Source of the DNA: Tamaricihabitans halophyticus
GTDB taxonomy: Bacteria; Actinomycetota; Actinomycetes; Mycobacteriales; Pseudonocardiaceae
DNA length: 64,000 nucleotides
NCBI RefSeq assembly: GCF_004340875.1
Contig: NZ_SLXQ01000004.1
Span: forward strand, 1-64,000
Direction of reading: 5' to 3'
Shown here: positions 41,540 through 50,642 of the stretch, in pieces
Numbering within the stretch: position 1 is the stretch's first letter
Layout of the letters: each line of letters starts with the position of its first letter
Translations under genes and position numbers: made by a program
The notes under the pieces: model-generated
Database searches by the model: none
Told to the model about the DNA's origin: nothing
The model's input: only the letters and a program-made list of their open reading frames with translations

Positions 41540-44368
41540 TCAACCGTTGTCGAGCAGGCCGGCATCAAGCGCGCGAACGAGTTCCATCCGGTTCGCGAAT
41601 CCAGTACGAGCGTAGACCCTGCTCAGATTCGCTTCGACGGTTTTGACGCTGAGCGACATCGCCTTGGCGATCGAGAGGTTGGACCGCCCGATCTGCACCA
41701 GCCGGGCAATCTGGGCCTCAGTCGGATTCAACGGCTCCGTGCCACGCTTCCGATGCCGTGGAACCTTCAGTCCGCGTACGCGCATTTCCGCCGCTACTCG
41801 TCGGCGCCACGGGACCGCGGCAAGGGCGTGAAAGACTTCCAACGCCTGCCGCAGGTTCGCCTCGGTATCGACGCCGATCATGCCGAGGTACAGCTGGGCG
41901 CGCCCCTTGAGGAAAACGAACCCGTACTGATCAGCCTCGTCATAGGCTTGCCGCAGGACCTCGCCGTCGCCGGACAGCTGCCCCCAGCAAAGTTTGCCGA
42001 CAATCGAGGTACCCCTGTCCACCCCGGCCGAGGCATAGCAATCGAGCTCCCGCAGCGTGTCCCTAGCCGCACCGAACTGGCGCGATTCGACTTCCACCTC
42101 GCACAGTCGGCACAGCAAGCCAACGCGCAGTCTCGCCGGAGTCGACGTCCGGGACAGATAGGGACGCAGCCGGGCACGCGCCTTCGCATAGTCGCCCGTG
42201 AGCTGGTCCGCCACGGTCATCGCCGAGGCGAGCGTCACGTCGAAGGCCACCGCATCCGGCCGTGGCCGAACGGCAGCCTGCCTGACCTGCCTCCAGTTGC
42301 CGCGATGAGCGTGTAACTCCACGGCCACATCGGTCAAGGTCGCGAGGAAGGCCAGTGACTCCGACGTCGCCAACTCATCCGAGGACGCTTCGATCAACTC
42401 AACGGCCGCCGACCATTCCCCGAGATTCACGGCATTACCGACCCTGGCAACCGTCAGCTTGTTCCGGTAGTGCCGATCGCCACCGTTGACGATCAACTGA
42501 TCGGCCTGCCGTAACGACTCGCTACAGGCTTTCGTATCCCCGAGGGAAGCCGAGACATAGCTGATCACGGCGACCGCGGCCAGCTGACTGCTTCCTTCGG
42601 ACCGCTCCGCCGCTGACTTGAGTTCGGTCAGCACTCGCTGTAGCGCGGGAATATCAGCGGTGACACAGTAGAGGTGGGCAAGATGACCGAGGACCTTCAC
42701 CTGATCATCCGGGCTCGCCGCGGCCACTCGATCGACGACACTCTTCGTGACCTTCCTGGCATCCTGAGCTCGCCCGGAGAGCGCGTAAACGGTGCCAGCC
42801 TGCGCATCGTGGATCAGGTTCGCCCCCGGACCGCATTCGGCATCCAGGATCGACGCGGCCCGAGATGTCGTCGAACCGGCCGCCAGCGCCTCGATCACGG
42901 TTGTCGCCAACCGGTCCCGGTCCGGACCACGCGGCAGATCCTCGAGCGCCGGGGCGCCGCGCTCCACCGCGTCCCGCATCCTTCCGGACAGATACAAGGC
43001 GCGTACCAGGGCGGCCATGAGTTCCGGATAACGCTGATGGGTTCGCGGAGTGAGCCTGATAGCCGCGTCAAGCCAGCACGCCGAAGAAGGCAGCCGTTGT
43101 TGGCACGCGCGCGCGGCAACCCTGGCCAACAGCTCGATAGCCTGGTCGTCCCCGAACTCGGCGGTGTGCCGAATGTGGCGGGCCAGCTCGAGATTCCGGG
43201 CAGCCGAGGCCGGCAGGGTCTGGATCCATGCGGCCGCGATCTGGTGCCAACGCCGGCGGCGTGCTGGGCCGAGCTCCTGGACGAGCGCATGTCGCAGGAT
43301 TGGGTGCCGGAAGGTATAGGCCTCGTCGGTGACCTCGACGAGACGACCGCGTACCAGGGTATCGAACGCGGTGTCCACGTCGGCCGCGTCCGCGCCGGTC
43401 ATCCGGACCACCAAGTCCACTCGAGCCAACGGCGCCGGACCGAGTAGGGCCAGTGCTTGCGCGACTGACCGAACCACCCCATCGAGTTCAGGCAGGAGGC
43501 TGAGGATCGCGGCCCGGCGACGGCCACTCAGCGAAATTCCATCGACGGACTCCGGGGTCGATGGCTCAGCGGTATCCGATTCGGGCCGCTCCCCGAGCGC
43601 CTCGATCACCTGCAACGCATAGTACGGATTACCGCCGCAATCCCGGCGCACCGCCTCCTGAACGGATCTCCGTGACGACGCCTGGCAGGTCAGTTCGGTC
43701 AACTCGGCCATCGCGTCGTCGGCCAACTCGTCAAGCATGATCGAACGCAGGTAACCAGCATCGTCGAGCCGGCGGAGCAACCGCCCTAGCCTTCCGGCGT
43801 TGTTGGCTCGCGGTACACGCAGACCGCCGACCAGTACCACCGGATGAGCCGCGCGTCGCCTCGTCATCGCCTCCACCAGGGAGATCGTTTCGAAGTCAAG
43901 TAACTCGAGGTCGTCCGCGACCAGAACACAGGGAACACGCTCGCGGAGCGCATCAAAGAAGCGCAGTACTGGCACGAACAGTTCGCCGTCCTGCCTGCCG
44001 CCCGGCGCCTCGCCAGCGGCGGCGACGTCTCCTGCCAACGCAGCCAGCTTCGCCGAGGGAAACTTCGCGCGGCGCAGCGCCAGACAAAGCGCGCCAACCG
44101 GTGTGCGGCGAGCAATCTCGTCGCACCCCAACGTGTACACCTGCCACCGTCGATTCCGGATCTCGCGGACGCCAGTGGCGAGCAACGCGGACTTACCAAT
44201 CCCTGCTTCACCGCTGAGCAGAATGATCCCGCCGGCGCGAGTACATCCCTCGTCGATGGCGTTTACCAGGCCGGTCAGCTCCTTGTCCCTGCCGATGAGC
44301 CGGCGGGGTTCGGATACCTGATCGACGATCGCCCGTTCAGTACGGAGCAAAGTTGCCGCTGGGCTCAT
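41540..44368 (-). CDS. LAL-type LuxR transcriptional regulator
   Basis: A 942-residue regulator of the MalT/LAL class. The N-terminal ATPase domain has Walker A GEAGIGKS (53-60) and Walker B PCVLVADDLELLD. A long helical repeat region follows, and the C-terminal LuxR helix-turn-helix is TPTEAQIARLVQIGRSNLSIAKAMSLSVKTVEANLSRVY-like, split here as TEAQIARLV and LSVKTVEANLSRVYAR. ATG 44368 has AGGGAGA five bases upstream and follows a well-formed promoter. It probably activates the neighbouring acyl-CoA genes. LAL proteins also control polyketide clusters, but this one is 26 kb away from the PKS. Confidence 0.93.
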   Translation of the reverse strand: MSPAATLLRTERAIVDQVSEPRRLIGRDKELTGLVNAIDEGCTRAGGIILLSGEAGIGKSALLATGVREIRNRRWQVYTLGCDEIARRTPVGALCLALRRAKFPSAKLAALAGDVAAAGEAPGGRQDGELFVPVLRFFDALRERVPCVLVADDLELLDFETISLVEAMTRRRAAHPVVLVGGLRVPRANNAGRLGRLLRRLDDAGYLRSIMLDELADDAMAELTELTCQASSRRSVQEAVRRDCGGNPYYALQVIEALGERPESDTAEPSTPESVDGISLSGRRRAAILSLLPELDGVVRSVAQALALLGPAPLARVDLVVRMTGADAADVDTAFDTLVRGRLVEVTDEAYTFRHPILRHALVQELGPARRRRWHQIAAAWIQTLPASAARNLELARHIRHTAEFGDDQAIELLARVAARACQQRLPSSACWLDAAIRLTPRTHQRYPELMAALVRALYLSGRMRDAVERGAPALEDLPRGPDRDRLATTVIEALAAGSTTSRAASILDAECGPGANLIHDAQAGTVYALSGRAQDARKVTKSVVDRVAAASPDDQVKVLGHLAHLYCVTADIPALQRVLTELKSAAERSEGSSQLAAVAVISYVSASLGDTKACSESLRQADQLIVNGGDRHYRNKLTVARVGNAVNLGEWSAAVELIEASSDELATSESLAFLATLTDVAVELHAHRGNWRQVRQAAVRPRPDAVAFDVTLASAMTVADQLTGDYAKARARLRPYLSRTSTPARLRVGLLCRLCEVEVESRQFGAARDTLRELDCYASAGVDRGTSIVGKLCWGQLSGDGEVLRQAYDEADQYGFVFLKGRAQLYLGMIGVDTEANLRQALEVFHALAAVPWRRRVAAEMRVRGLKVPRHRKRGTEPLNPTEAQIARLVQIGRSNLSIAKAMSLSVKTVEANLSRVYARTGFANRMELVRALDAGLLDNG

Positions 44369-44417
44369 ACCGTCTCCCTTGACGTCTGCCCACGACACCG
44401 TTCGTGTTCATCCAAAA

Positions 44418-44446
44418 AGCATAGGTCTATTAACATTTTTGGTCAA
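44418..44446 (-). promoter_or_regulatory. Sigma-70-type promoter of the LAL regulator gene
   Basis: TTGACC (44446-44441) and TATGCT (44423-44418) are separated by exactly 17 bp on the minus strand, giving a start site about 40 bp before ATG 44368. The spacer contains GTTAATAGACC, which resembles a motif in the divergent TetR promoter at 45154. Confidence 0.7.
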
Positions 44447-44477
44447 TCCGCCGCGACCAGCCGCCACCGGAACCCGC

Positions 44478-45122
44478 TCAGGCACTCGGCGCGAGAAGCG
44501 TCGCCAAGGCAAGGGCAGGCAACTGGCCGCGTAGCGCGTCCTCGTCGGCCCCCGTATGGGCACCGATCACCGCCCGCACCGCACCCATCGCGGCGGCGAC
44601 GCGAATGCGCGCCGACAGGTCGGAAAGCTCGGGATATACCTCTCGCACAAGGTGCACCCACTCCTCACGAAAGAGCCGCTCCTCCCGGTTGAAACGCCGC
44701 CGGTCGGCCGTCGGCAAGGAGGGCAGCTCCCGCTCGATCACGAAGAGCAGATCCCGACTTCGGAGCGCGATCTCGACGTACCAATCGACCACCAATCGCA
44801 GGCTCACCCGCGGGGGCTCCGAGCCATCGCCAAGCACGTCCCGCAGACCCTCCCGGCGCTGCACGAAGGCGAGCCCGATGAGCTCGACGAGTACGGCTTG
44901 CTTGTTCGGAAAGTGGCGGTACACCGCCGGCCCGCTGACACCCGAGGCCTTGCCGATGTCATCCATACTCGTGGCGGCGTAACCCTGCTCGACGAACAGC
45001 CGACCAGCTTGAATCAGGATCAGACGCCTGCGAACTCCGTGCTTGCGGCCGTTGGCGAGCAACGCATCAATCGAGGTGCCATTTTCGACGCTAGCCAGGC
45101 CAACCCAATCGTCTGCGGACAC
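44478..45122 (-). CDS. TetR-family regulator
   Basis: A 214-residue regulator. The helix-turn-helix lies at about residues 22-70: RRLILIQAGRLFVEQGYAATSMDD, then IGKASGVSGPAVYRHFPNKQAVLVEL. The rest is a helical ligand domain with YVEIALRSRDLLFVIERELPSL. GTG 45122 with TGGAGC upstream is preferred; a TTG at 45146 is also in frame. It resembles FadR/KstR-like regulators of acyl-CoA genes. It is divergent from the acyl-CoA dehydrogenase gene at 45358 and lies just upstream of the LAL gene. Confidence 0.9.
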   Translation of the reverse strand: MSADDWVGLASVENGTSIDALLANGRKHGVRRRLILIQAGRLFVEQGYAATSMDDIGKASGVSGPAVYRHFPNKQAVLVELIGLAFVQRREGLRDVLGDGSEPPRVSLRLVVDWYVEIALRSRDLLFVIERELPSLPTADRRRFNREERLFREEWVHLVREVYPELSDLSARIRVAAAMGAVRAVIGAHTGADEDALRGQLPALALATLLAPSA

Positions 45123-45152
45123 TGCATCGCTCCATCGACACGACAACCAAAA

Positions 45153-45170
45153 CGTTAACGAACCTATACA
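45153..45170. promoter_or_regulatory. CGTTAACG palindrome and candidate promoter between TetR and acyl-CoA dehydrogenase genes
   Basis: CGTTAACG (45153-45160) is a perfect palindrome and is followed by TATACA (45165-45170), a plus-strand -10 candidate. The 16-mer at 45154-45169 matches the 16-mer at 44434-44419 (minus strand, LAL promoter) at 12 positions, suggesting a shared regulator, probably the TetR protein. Confidence 0.45.
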
Positions 45171-45357
45171 TTACTCGGCCGATGCGCCATTCGGCGATAC
45201 GACACGGTGTGGGAGACACCCGCTACTTAACGCGTGCGGCTGGATCGCCGCTTCCCATCGGACACCATGGGTAGCGGACCCGCGATATGTGATCCGTTTC
45301 TTCAGACCAAACCGTGTGGAACCAACCGTGAACCTTCCTTCGCAGGAGAAGCAGCCC

Positions 45358-46473
45358 ATGGTCAACCACCGCTCCGCCGAGCATCTCCAGTTCCAAGCTG
45401 TGGCACGAGAATTTATGACTACCCGGTTCCCCGATGAACGCACGCGGGAACTCATGCTCGACGAGCGGGGTTTCGACGAAGCCACGTGGCGTGCGATGGC
45501 GAGCCAACTGGGCCTACTGGGTCTGACGATCCCAGAGGAATACGGCGGCTCTGGATATACCTCCGTAGAGCTGGGCATCGTCCTCGAGGAGATGGGGCGG
45601 TGCCTCGCCGGTACCCCCTATTTCGGCACCGTTGTGCTAGCGGTCAATGCCATCCTCGAATCAGGCGATCAGCAAGCCGCCGCACAGCTGCTTCCCGGTA
45701 TCGCGGGCGGGAACGTACGCGCGAGTCTCGCGGTGCTCGAACCCGGAACCCGATGGGAGCGGCCGGTCATCACCAGCACGGCGGTACCTGCCAGCGATCA
45801 CTGGCGGATCAACGGAAACAAGTCCTTCGTCTTGGACGGACTCATCGCCGACCTGGTCATCGTCGTCGCGCGAACCGCCCGTGGTATCGGACTCTTCTCG
45901 ATCAACGCACCGGCGGACGGGATGACCATACGAGCCATGGGCGCACTGGACCAGACCCGAAAACTTGCGGATATGTCCTTTATCGACACACCGGCCACGC
46001 CCCTCGGTAGCGATACCGAAGGATGGCGGACAGTCACCCGAGTGCTGGAACTCGCCGCCATCGCGCTCGCCGCCGAGCAGGTTGGTGGCGCACAGCGATG
46101 TCTGGACATGGCCGTGGAGTACTCGAAGAGTCGGATCCAGTTCGGCCGGCCCATTGGCTCATTTCAGGCAATCAAGCACAGCTGCGCCGATACCCTGGTA
46201 CGCGTGGAGCTGGCGAGGTCGGCTGCCTATCATGCGGCACGCTGCGCCGCGGGACGAACTCCGGACCTACCCGCCATGGCCAACCTGGTGCACACCTGCT
46301 GTTCGGATGCATATCTCGCCGCGGCCAAGGTGAATATCCAGGTGCACGGTGGTATTGGTGTTACCTGGGAGCACCCTGCTCATCGCTACTTCAAACGAGC
46401 CAAATCGAGCCAACTGCTGTTCGGTGATCCCTCGTTCCATCGCGAACGTCTCGCGGTGAAGGTCGGTATCTGA
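45358..46473 (+). CDS. Acyl-CoA dehydrogenase (second copy)
   Basis: A 371-residue flavoenzyme: LGLTIPEEYGGSGYTSVELGIVLEEMGR near residue 50, RSRIQFGRPIGSFQAIKH-like stretch (KSRIQFGRPIGSFQAIKH), and C-terminal IQVHGGIGVTWEHPAHRYFKRA. This is the FadE26/27-like type that works as a heteromeric side-chain dehydrogenase in actinobacteria, and it may pair with the one at 38389. ATG 45358 has AGGAGA upstream; the open frame extends 105 codons further without coding features. It is divergent from the TetR gene and convergent with the ligase at 46504. Confidence 0.88.
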   Translation: MVNHRSAEHLQFQAVAREFMTTRFPDERTRELMLDERGFDEATWRAMASQLGLLGLTIPEEYGGSGYTSVELGIVLEEMGRCLAGTPYFGTVVLAVNAILESGDQQAAAQLLPGIAGGNVRASLAVLEPGTRWERPVITSTAVPASDHWRINGNKSFVLDGLIADLVIVVARTARGIGLFSINAPADGMTIRAMGALDQTRKLADMSFIDTPATPLGSDTEGWRTVTRVLELAAIALAAEQVGGAQRCLDMAVEYSKSRIQFGRPIGSFQAIKHSCADTLVRVELARSAAYHAARCAAGRTPDLPAMANLVHTCCSDAYLAAAKVNIQVHGGIGVTWEHPAHRYFKRAKSSQLLFGDPSFHRERLAVKVGI

Positions 46474-46503
46474 CTCGCGCGATCCTGCCGTTAGGTTCCC
46501 GAC

Positions 46504-47979
46504 CTAGCCCCCACGACCGTCGGTCGGACCGTGCTCCGTGATGTACATTCGCGCGATCGCGGTGGCCCTGACCTCGCTTCGCCGAACCTTGCCCGCGTCA
46601 TCCCGTAGCGGCTTACTGACAAACTCGACCGATCGCGGGATCTTGTACCGGACGAGCTTGCCGGCCAGCTGTCCAAGCAGCTCGGATTCGGAAAGCTCAC
46701 CGTACGTCTGGATCACGGCATGCACCCGCTGACCGAGGTCATCATCGGGAATCCCAACGACGACGCACGATCCGACCAGCGGATGCGCCTCGATCGCGCC
46801 TTCGACCTCGGCGGGGTAGATGTTTGCACCACCGGAGACGATCATGTCCGTGCGGCGGTCCGAAATGTACAAGAACCCGTCGGTGTCCAACCAGCCGAGG
46901 TCGCCAACGGATTCCCAGCCGTCGACGCGACGGGTTCGTGCGCCGATGTAACGGTAACTCGGCTCTGCTGATCGCATGAAGATCTCGCCGACCGTACCGG
47001 GCGGCACCGGCTCACCGGCGGAGTCAAGGATCACGATCTCACCCAGCACCGGCTTGCCCACTGAGCCCTTGTGGTCCAGCCACTCCCGACCGGTAATGGC
47101 GGTCGCGGCTACGCCTTCGGTCGTGGCATACAGCTCATACAGCACATCGGGCCCGACAAGGTCAATCCATGCTTGCTTCAGCCAGTTCGGGCAGGGCGCG
47201 GCCATATGCCAGACGGCCCGCAGCGCGGACAGATCGTCTCGGCCGCCGTTTCGTCGCACCGCCCGCAGTATCCGCGACATCATCGTGGGGACCAGCATCA
47301 ACCAGGACACGCGATGCCGCGCGATCATCTCGAGCGCGGCATCGGCCCGGAACTTCTCCAGCACGATCAGCGTATGCCCCATGCACAGCCCAAGAGTCGA
47401 GAACAGCAGCGGGCCATTGTGATAAAGCGGACCAGCGACGAGCTGCTGATCACCGGGTCTCATGCCAAAGGCGGCACCAGGCTCCGGTGGGAACACGCCC
47501 GGCTGCTCCGCGACGATCAACTTGGGCGTACCGGTACTACCACCGGAGGTCATTGCCTTCCACGCGGGCGAGATAGCGTCTGGCAGCGCGGAATCATCGA
47601 GACCCGTCGATGCGTCGCCGGCAAGCGCGACTTCGGCGGACGGCCAACCCGCCACGTCAGCACCCACCACCAGCTTGGGTTCGGCAAGCTCAACGATGGA
47701 CGCGCGCTCGTGCTCGGGAAGTTGCCAGGAGACCGGTTGCGGAGTGGCACCCAGCTTCCACGTCGCGACGAGTGCCAGGTAGAACTCGATCGAGTTCGGC
47801 AACGCGATCGTGACCATATCCCCGTGCGTCACACCGCGTTGCGCGAATGAACGCGCCAGTTGATTAGTACGTCTGTCCAGCTCACGGTACGTGATGGCTG
47901 CTGCGCCGCAGATGACCGCAGGCTGCTCAGCCTGGTCCGCGGCCAGACGGGAAATGATCCGGGACAGCGACATAGTCAT
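46504..47979 (-). CDS. AMP-forming acyl-CoA ligase
   Basis: A 491-residue ligase and close paralogue of the ligase half of 30913-32865: both read PQP near residue 90 and share SGGSTG(T/R)PKLIVA, GPLYHNGPL-type and VPTMM-x-R stretches. The SCP2-like C-terminal extension is absent. LYATTEGVA, SVGDLGW and the terminal DDAGKVRRS lysine motif support activity. ATG 47979 or ATG 47973 could be the start; no ribosome-binding site is evident. It probably activates the carboxylic acid that enters the pathway of this region. Confidence 0.9.
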   Translation of the reverse strand: MTMSLSRIISRLAADQAEQPAVICGAAAITYRELDRRTNQLARSFAQRGVTHGDMVTIALPNSIEFYLALVATWKLGATPQPVSWQLPEHERASIVELAEPKLVVGADVAGWPSAEVALAGDASTGLDDSALPDAISPAWKAMTSGGSTGTPKLIVAEQPGVFPPEPGAAFGMRPGDQQLVAGPLYHNGPLLFSTLGLCMGHTLIVLEKFRADAALEMIARHRVSWLMLVPTMMSRILRAVRRNGGRDDLSALRAVWHMAAPCPNWLKQAWIDLVGPDVLYELYATTEGVAATAITGREWLDHKGSVGKPVLGEIVILDSAGEPVPPGTVGEIFMRSAEPSYRYIGARTRRVDGWESVGDLGWLDTDGFLYISDRRTDMIVSGGANIYPAEVEGAIEAHPLVGSCVVVGIPDDDLGQRVHAVIQTYGELSESELLGQLAGKLVRYKIPRSVEFVSKPLRDDAGKVRRSEVRATAIARMYITEHGPTDGRGG

Positions 47980-48173
47980 ATTTGGCTACCGTGTCAGCAG
48001 TCCCGGACTTCGACAAGCCGGGCCGCCCCTTGTCCCAAGAGAAACGATAGCGAGCGCTCGGGTAGCCAGCGGTACGGCGCGTCGTTATCGACAGGGCGCG
48101 ACCCACTTTCGGATCCTTCGACACGACCGCATACTGCTCATGCCAGACAGTCACGTGTCAGGAGGAACTAGCC

Positions 48174-49829
48174 GTGCCCGATCCCGTGGTTCGCAATGAC
48201 TTCCTCCGTAATCCCGCGACGCATCCGTTCAGCGGTACGAACGTGTGGCAGCTGTTGACCCTGCGGGCGGCGACACACGGCGACAGAGCCTTCCTGATCT
48301 GGCAGCCATACGACGGTGCTTACCGAACATGGACCTATGCCGAGTTCACCCGTGCTGCCGCGGCGGTCGCGGCGGGGCTGCAGCGTCGCGGAGTTCGGTC
48401 GGGACAACGAGTGTTGATTCACTTGGAGAACTGTCCGGAGTTTCTGTTTTCCTGGTTCGGCTGTGCCGCGGTCGGCGCGGTCGCGGTCACTACCAATACC
48501 CGCTCGGCCGCGGATGAGCTGGCCTATTTCGCCGAAGACAGTCAGCCAGTCGGTGCGATCACTGAGGCTCGGTTCGCGGCCATGGTGTCCGCGAACGTGC
48601 CGGGACTACAGTGGCAGGTGACCGTCAACCAGCATGCTGGTTCGCTTGGTGCCGAGGACTCCGACTTCACGTCACTCATGGCCGACCCAGACCTCCTTGA
48701 CCCGGTACCGCCGGATCCGAACGCCGCAATGAGCGTGCAGTACACCTCGGGTACCACGTCGCGCCCCAAAGGCGTGGTCTGGACGCATGCCAATGCGTTG
48801 TGGGGCGCTCGGGTGAACGCGGCGCATACCGACCTGCATCCGGATGACTGTCATCTGGTGTACATGCCGCTCTTTCATGCCAACGCGCTCGCGTACTCGA
48901 CCCTGGCCTCGGTGTGGGTCGGCGCGCGGATCGTGCTGGTGCCAAAGTGGTCAAGTAGCCGATTCTGGGCCGTGTCCGAACGGCACGGTTGTACCTGGCT
49001 GTCGCTGATCGGTCTGTCCATGCGATTCCTGGGGTCGTGTGACCCACCCAGCCGGCATACCTATCGACTGTTTGGCGGTATGTGGTGTGATCCACCGTCG
49101 GACGCGCGGTACGGGATCAAGACAATCGGCTGGTGGGGTATGACCGAAACGATCAGCCACGGTATCGTCGGCGATCCGTACTTGCCGAACCGCCCGTTGT
49201 CCATGGGGCGTCCCGCTCCGGAATACGGAATCGCGGTGGTCCGCGACGACGGTGTGACCAATGTGGATCCCGAGGAACCTGGCCATCTACTGATCAAGGG
49301 CACCAGGGGCCTGTCCTTGTTCGCCGAGTACCTGAACAAGCCCGAGGAGACCGCCAAGAGCTTCGATGAATGGGGTTGGTTCCGTACCGGCGATATCGTT
49401 ACCCCGCACGCGGACGGCTATGTATCGTTCACCGATCGGGCAAAGGACATGTTGAAGGTTGGCGCGGAGAACGTTGCTACCTCGGAGATCGAGCGCGTGA
49501 TACTGGCCGTCCCGGATGTCGCGGAGGTGGCCGTGGTTGGCCGACCTGACGACAAGCTGGACGAGGTTCCCGTTGCGTTCATTCGTAGCACTGACTCGCG
49601 ACCCGATCTGGTCCAGCAGGTCAACACGGCGTGCTCCGCACGCTTGGCTGACTTCAAGGTACCCCGCGAAGTGTACGTTGTCCGGGAACTGCCGCGCTCG
49701 ACGATCAACAAGATCCAGAAGGCTGAGCTCCGCAAGTTCGCTGACCCCTCGGCAGATCGCGGCACCGCCGAACTGGACTGGCTTGCCGCGGCCAAGGCCG
49801 ACCCTTCCGGTGAAGCGGCTGAGGACTGA
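48174..49829 (+). CDS. ATP-dependent acyl-CoA ligase, CaiC/FadD-like
   Basis: A 551-residue AMP-forming ligase of a different branch from the two paralogues: YTSGTTSRPKGVVWTHAN phosphate loop, GWWGMTET, WFRTGDIV and a C-terminal STINKIQK lysine motif. The architecture resembles crotonobetaine/carnitine-CoA ligases (CaiC) and related FadD13-like enzymes. The GTG start has AGGAGGA seven bases upstream. It is divergent from the ligase at 46504. The nearby carnitine module makes a carnitine-type substrate tempting, but the 20-kb distance and generic motifs leave this open. Confidence 0.85.
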   Translation: MPDPVVRNDFLRNPATHPFSGTNVWQLLTLRAATHGDRAFLIWQPYDGAYRTWTYAEFTRAAAAVAAGLQRRGVRSGQRVLIHLENCPEFLFSWFGCAAVGAVAVTTNTRSAADELAYFAEDSQPVGAITEARFAAMVSANVPGLQWQVTVNQHAGSLGAEDSDFTSLMADPDLLDPVPPDPNAAMSVQYTSGTTSRPKGVVWTHANALWGARVNAAHTDLHPDDCHLVYMPLFHANALAYSTLASVWVGARIVLVPKWSSSRFWAVSERHGCTWLSLIGLSMRFLGSCDPPSRHTYRLFGGMWCDPPSDARYGIKTIGWWGMTETISHGIVGDPYLPNRPLSMGRPAPEYGIAVVRDDGVTNVDPEEPGHLLIKGTRGLSLFAEYLNKPEETAKSFDEWGWFRTGDIVTPHADGYVSFTDRAKDMLKVGAENVATSEIERVILAVPDVAEVAVVGRPDDKLDEVPVAFIRSTDSRPDLVQQVNTACSARLADFKVPREVYVVRELPRSTINKIQKAELRKFADPSADRGTAELDWLAAAKADPSGEAAED

Positions 49830-50048
49830 CAAACCCGGCGGACTAACGAACCCGGCGTCACGACACATCGCAGCCGAACTTACGTGCGTGCTACCGTTGG
49901 TGTACCGGCGGCATTCTGGTTCCGGTGCATCCCAACCGGCCGCCGATGAGCATGACACTCGCCTCGCCAATCGACAGCGCCCGTTTCGAGGGCGCCAGTG
50001 AGCGCGCGTACGTGATCCTTCCGAGCAAAGTCCGCCGAATGCATATGA

Positions 50049-50609
50049 ATGGACCCAACCTTGCCGCATCTCAAACGCTTCATCCTGACCGGTACTCCTG
50101 GTGCCGGTAAAACGGCTATCCTGCGGCGGCTGACCGCGGTCGGCTACACCACCGTCACCGAAGCGGCCACTGCCGTCATCAGGGCCGAGCAGTCGCGTGG
50201 ACACGCCGAGCCGTGGACCCACAACGACTTCATCGAAAAGGTGGTCACCGCCCAGCAACGGTTACGAGCGGCGGCTCGCGCCACTGGGGTTCAGGTTCAT
50301 GACCGGTCACCGATCTGTACCCATGCCCTGGCGACATGGCTTGGTCATCCGGTACCACCCGCCCTTTCCGCCGACATCGCGCGGATGGCCAGGGAACGGC
50401 TCTACGCTCGGGATGTCTTCTTCGTCCGCAACCTCGGCTACTGCGAGCAGACCGAAGCGCGCCGGATCAGCTACGCCGAATGCGTTGAGTTCGAACGCCT
50501 ACACGAGCAGACCTACCGCGCATTCGGTTATCGGTTTATCGAGGTTCCCGCCGCCGCGCTACCGGACAGAGTGACGCGAGTTCGCGCCGTACTCGACAAG
50601 CATGCTTGA
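50049..50609 (+). CDS. P-loop ATPase, AAA_28-like
   Basis: A 186-residue nucleotide-binding protein. Walker A is GTPGAGKT (about 15-22), and VHDRSPICTHALA includes the Walker B-like Asp-Arg. The single-domain size fits the small NTP-binding AAA_28 (NadR/Ttd14-like) proteins. A TTG at 50061 is also possible. The 219 bp before it (49830-50048) show no gene or clear regulatory element. It is convergent with the Ddn-hemerythrin gene. Its cellular role is not known. Confidence 0.8.
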   Translation: MDPTLPHLKRFILTGTPGAGKTAILRRLTAVGYTTVTEAATAVIRAEQSRGHAEPWTHNDFIEKVVTAQQRLRAAARATGVQVHDRSPICTHALATWLGHPVPPALSADIARMARERLYARDVFFVRNLGYCEQTEARRISYAECVEFERLHEQTYRAFGYRFIEVPAAALPDRVTRVRAVLDKHA

Positions 50610-50642
50610 TGGCGCTCTTCCCCGGCGACATCCGCTAAACCG

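Noticed and set aside
41540-44368. The LAL regulator as the pathway-specific activator of the PKS cluster
   Set aside because: It lies about 26 kb outside the biosynthetic genes, among catabolic genes, and the cluster operators look like PAS-LuxR sites instead.
48012-48034. GACAAG...CTTGTC imperfect dyad between the two ligase genes
   Set aside because: Only six outer bases pair well and no promoter element aligns with it; left out as a regulatory call.
48051-48060. Palindrome CGAGCGCTCG in the divergent ligase promoter
   Set aside because: Ten bases of GC-rich palindrome are expected by chance in this DNA; no second copy or promoter context supports it.
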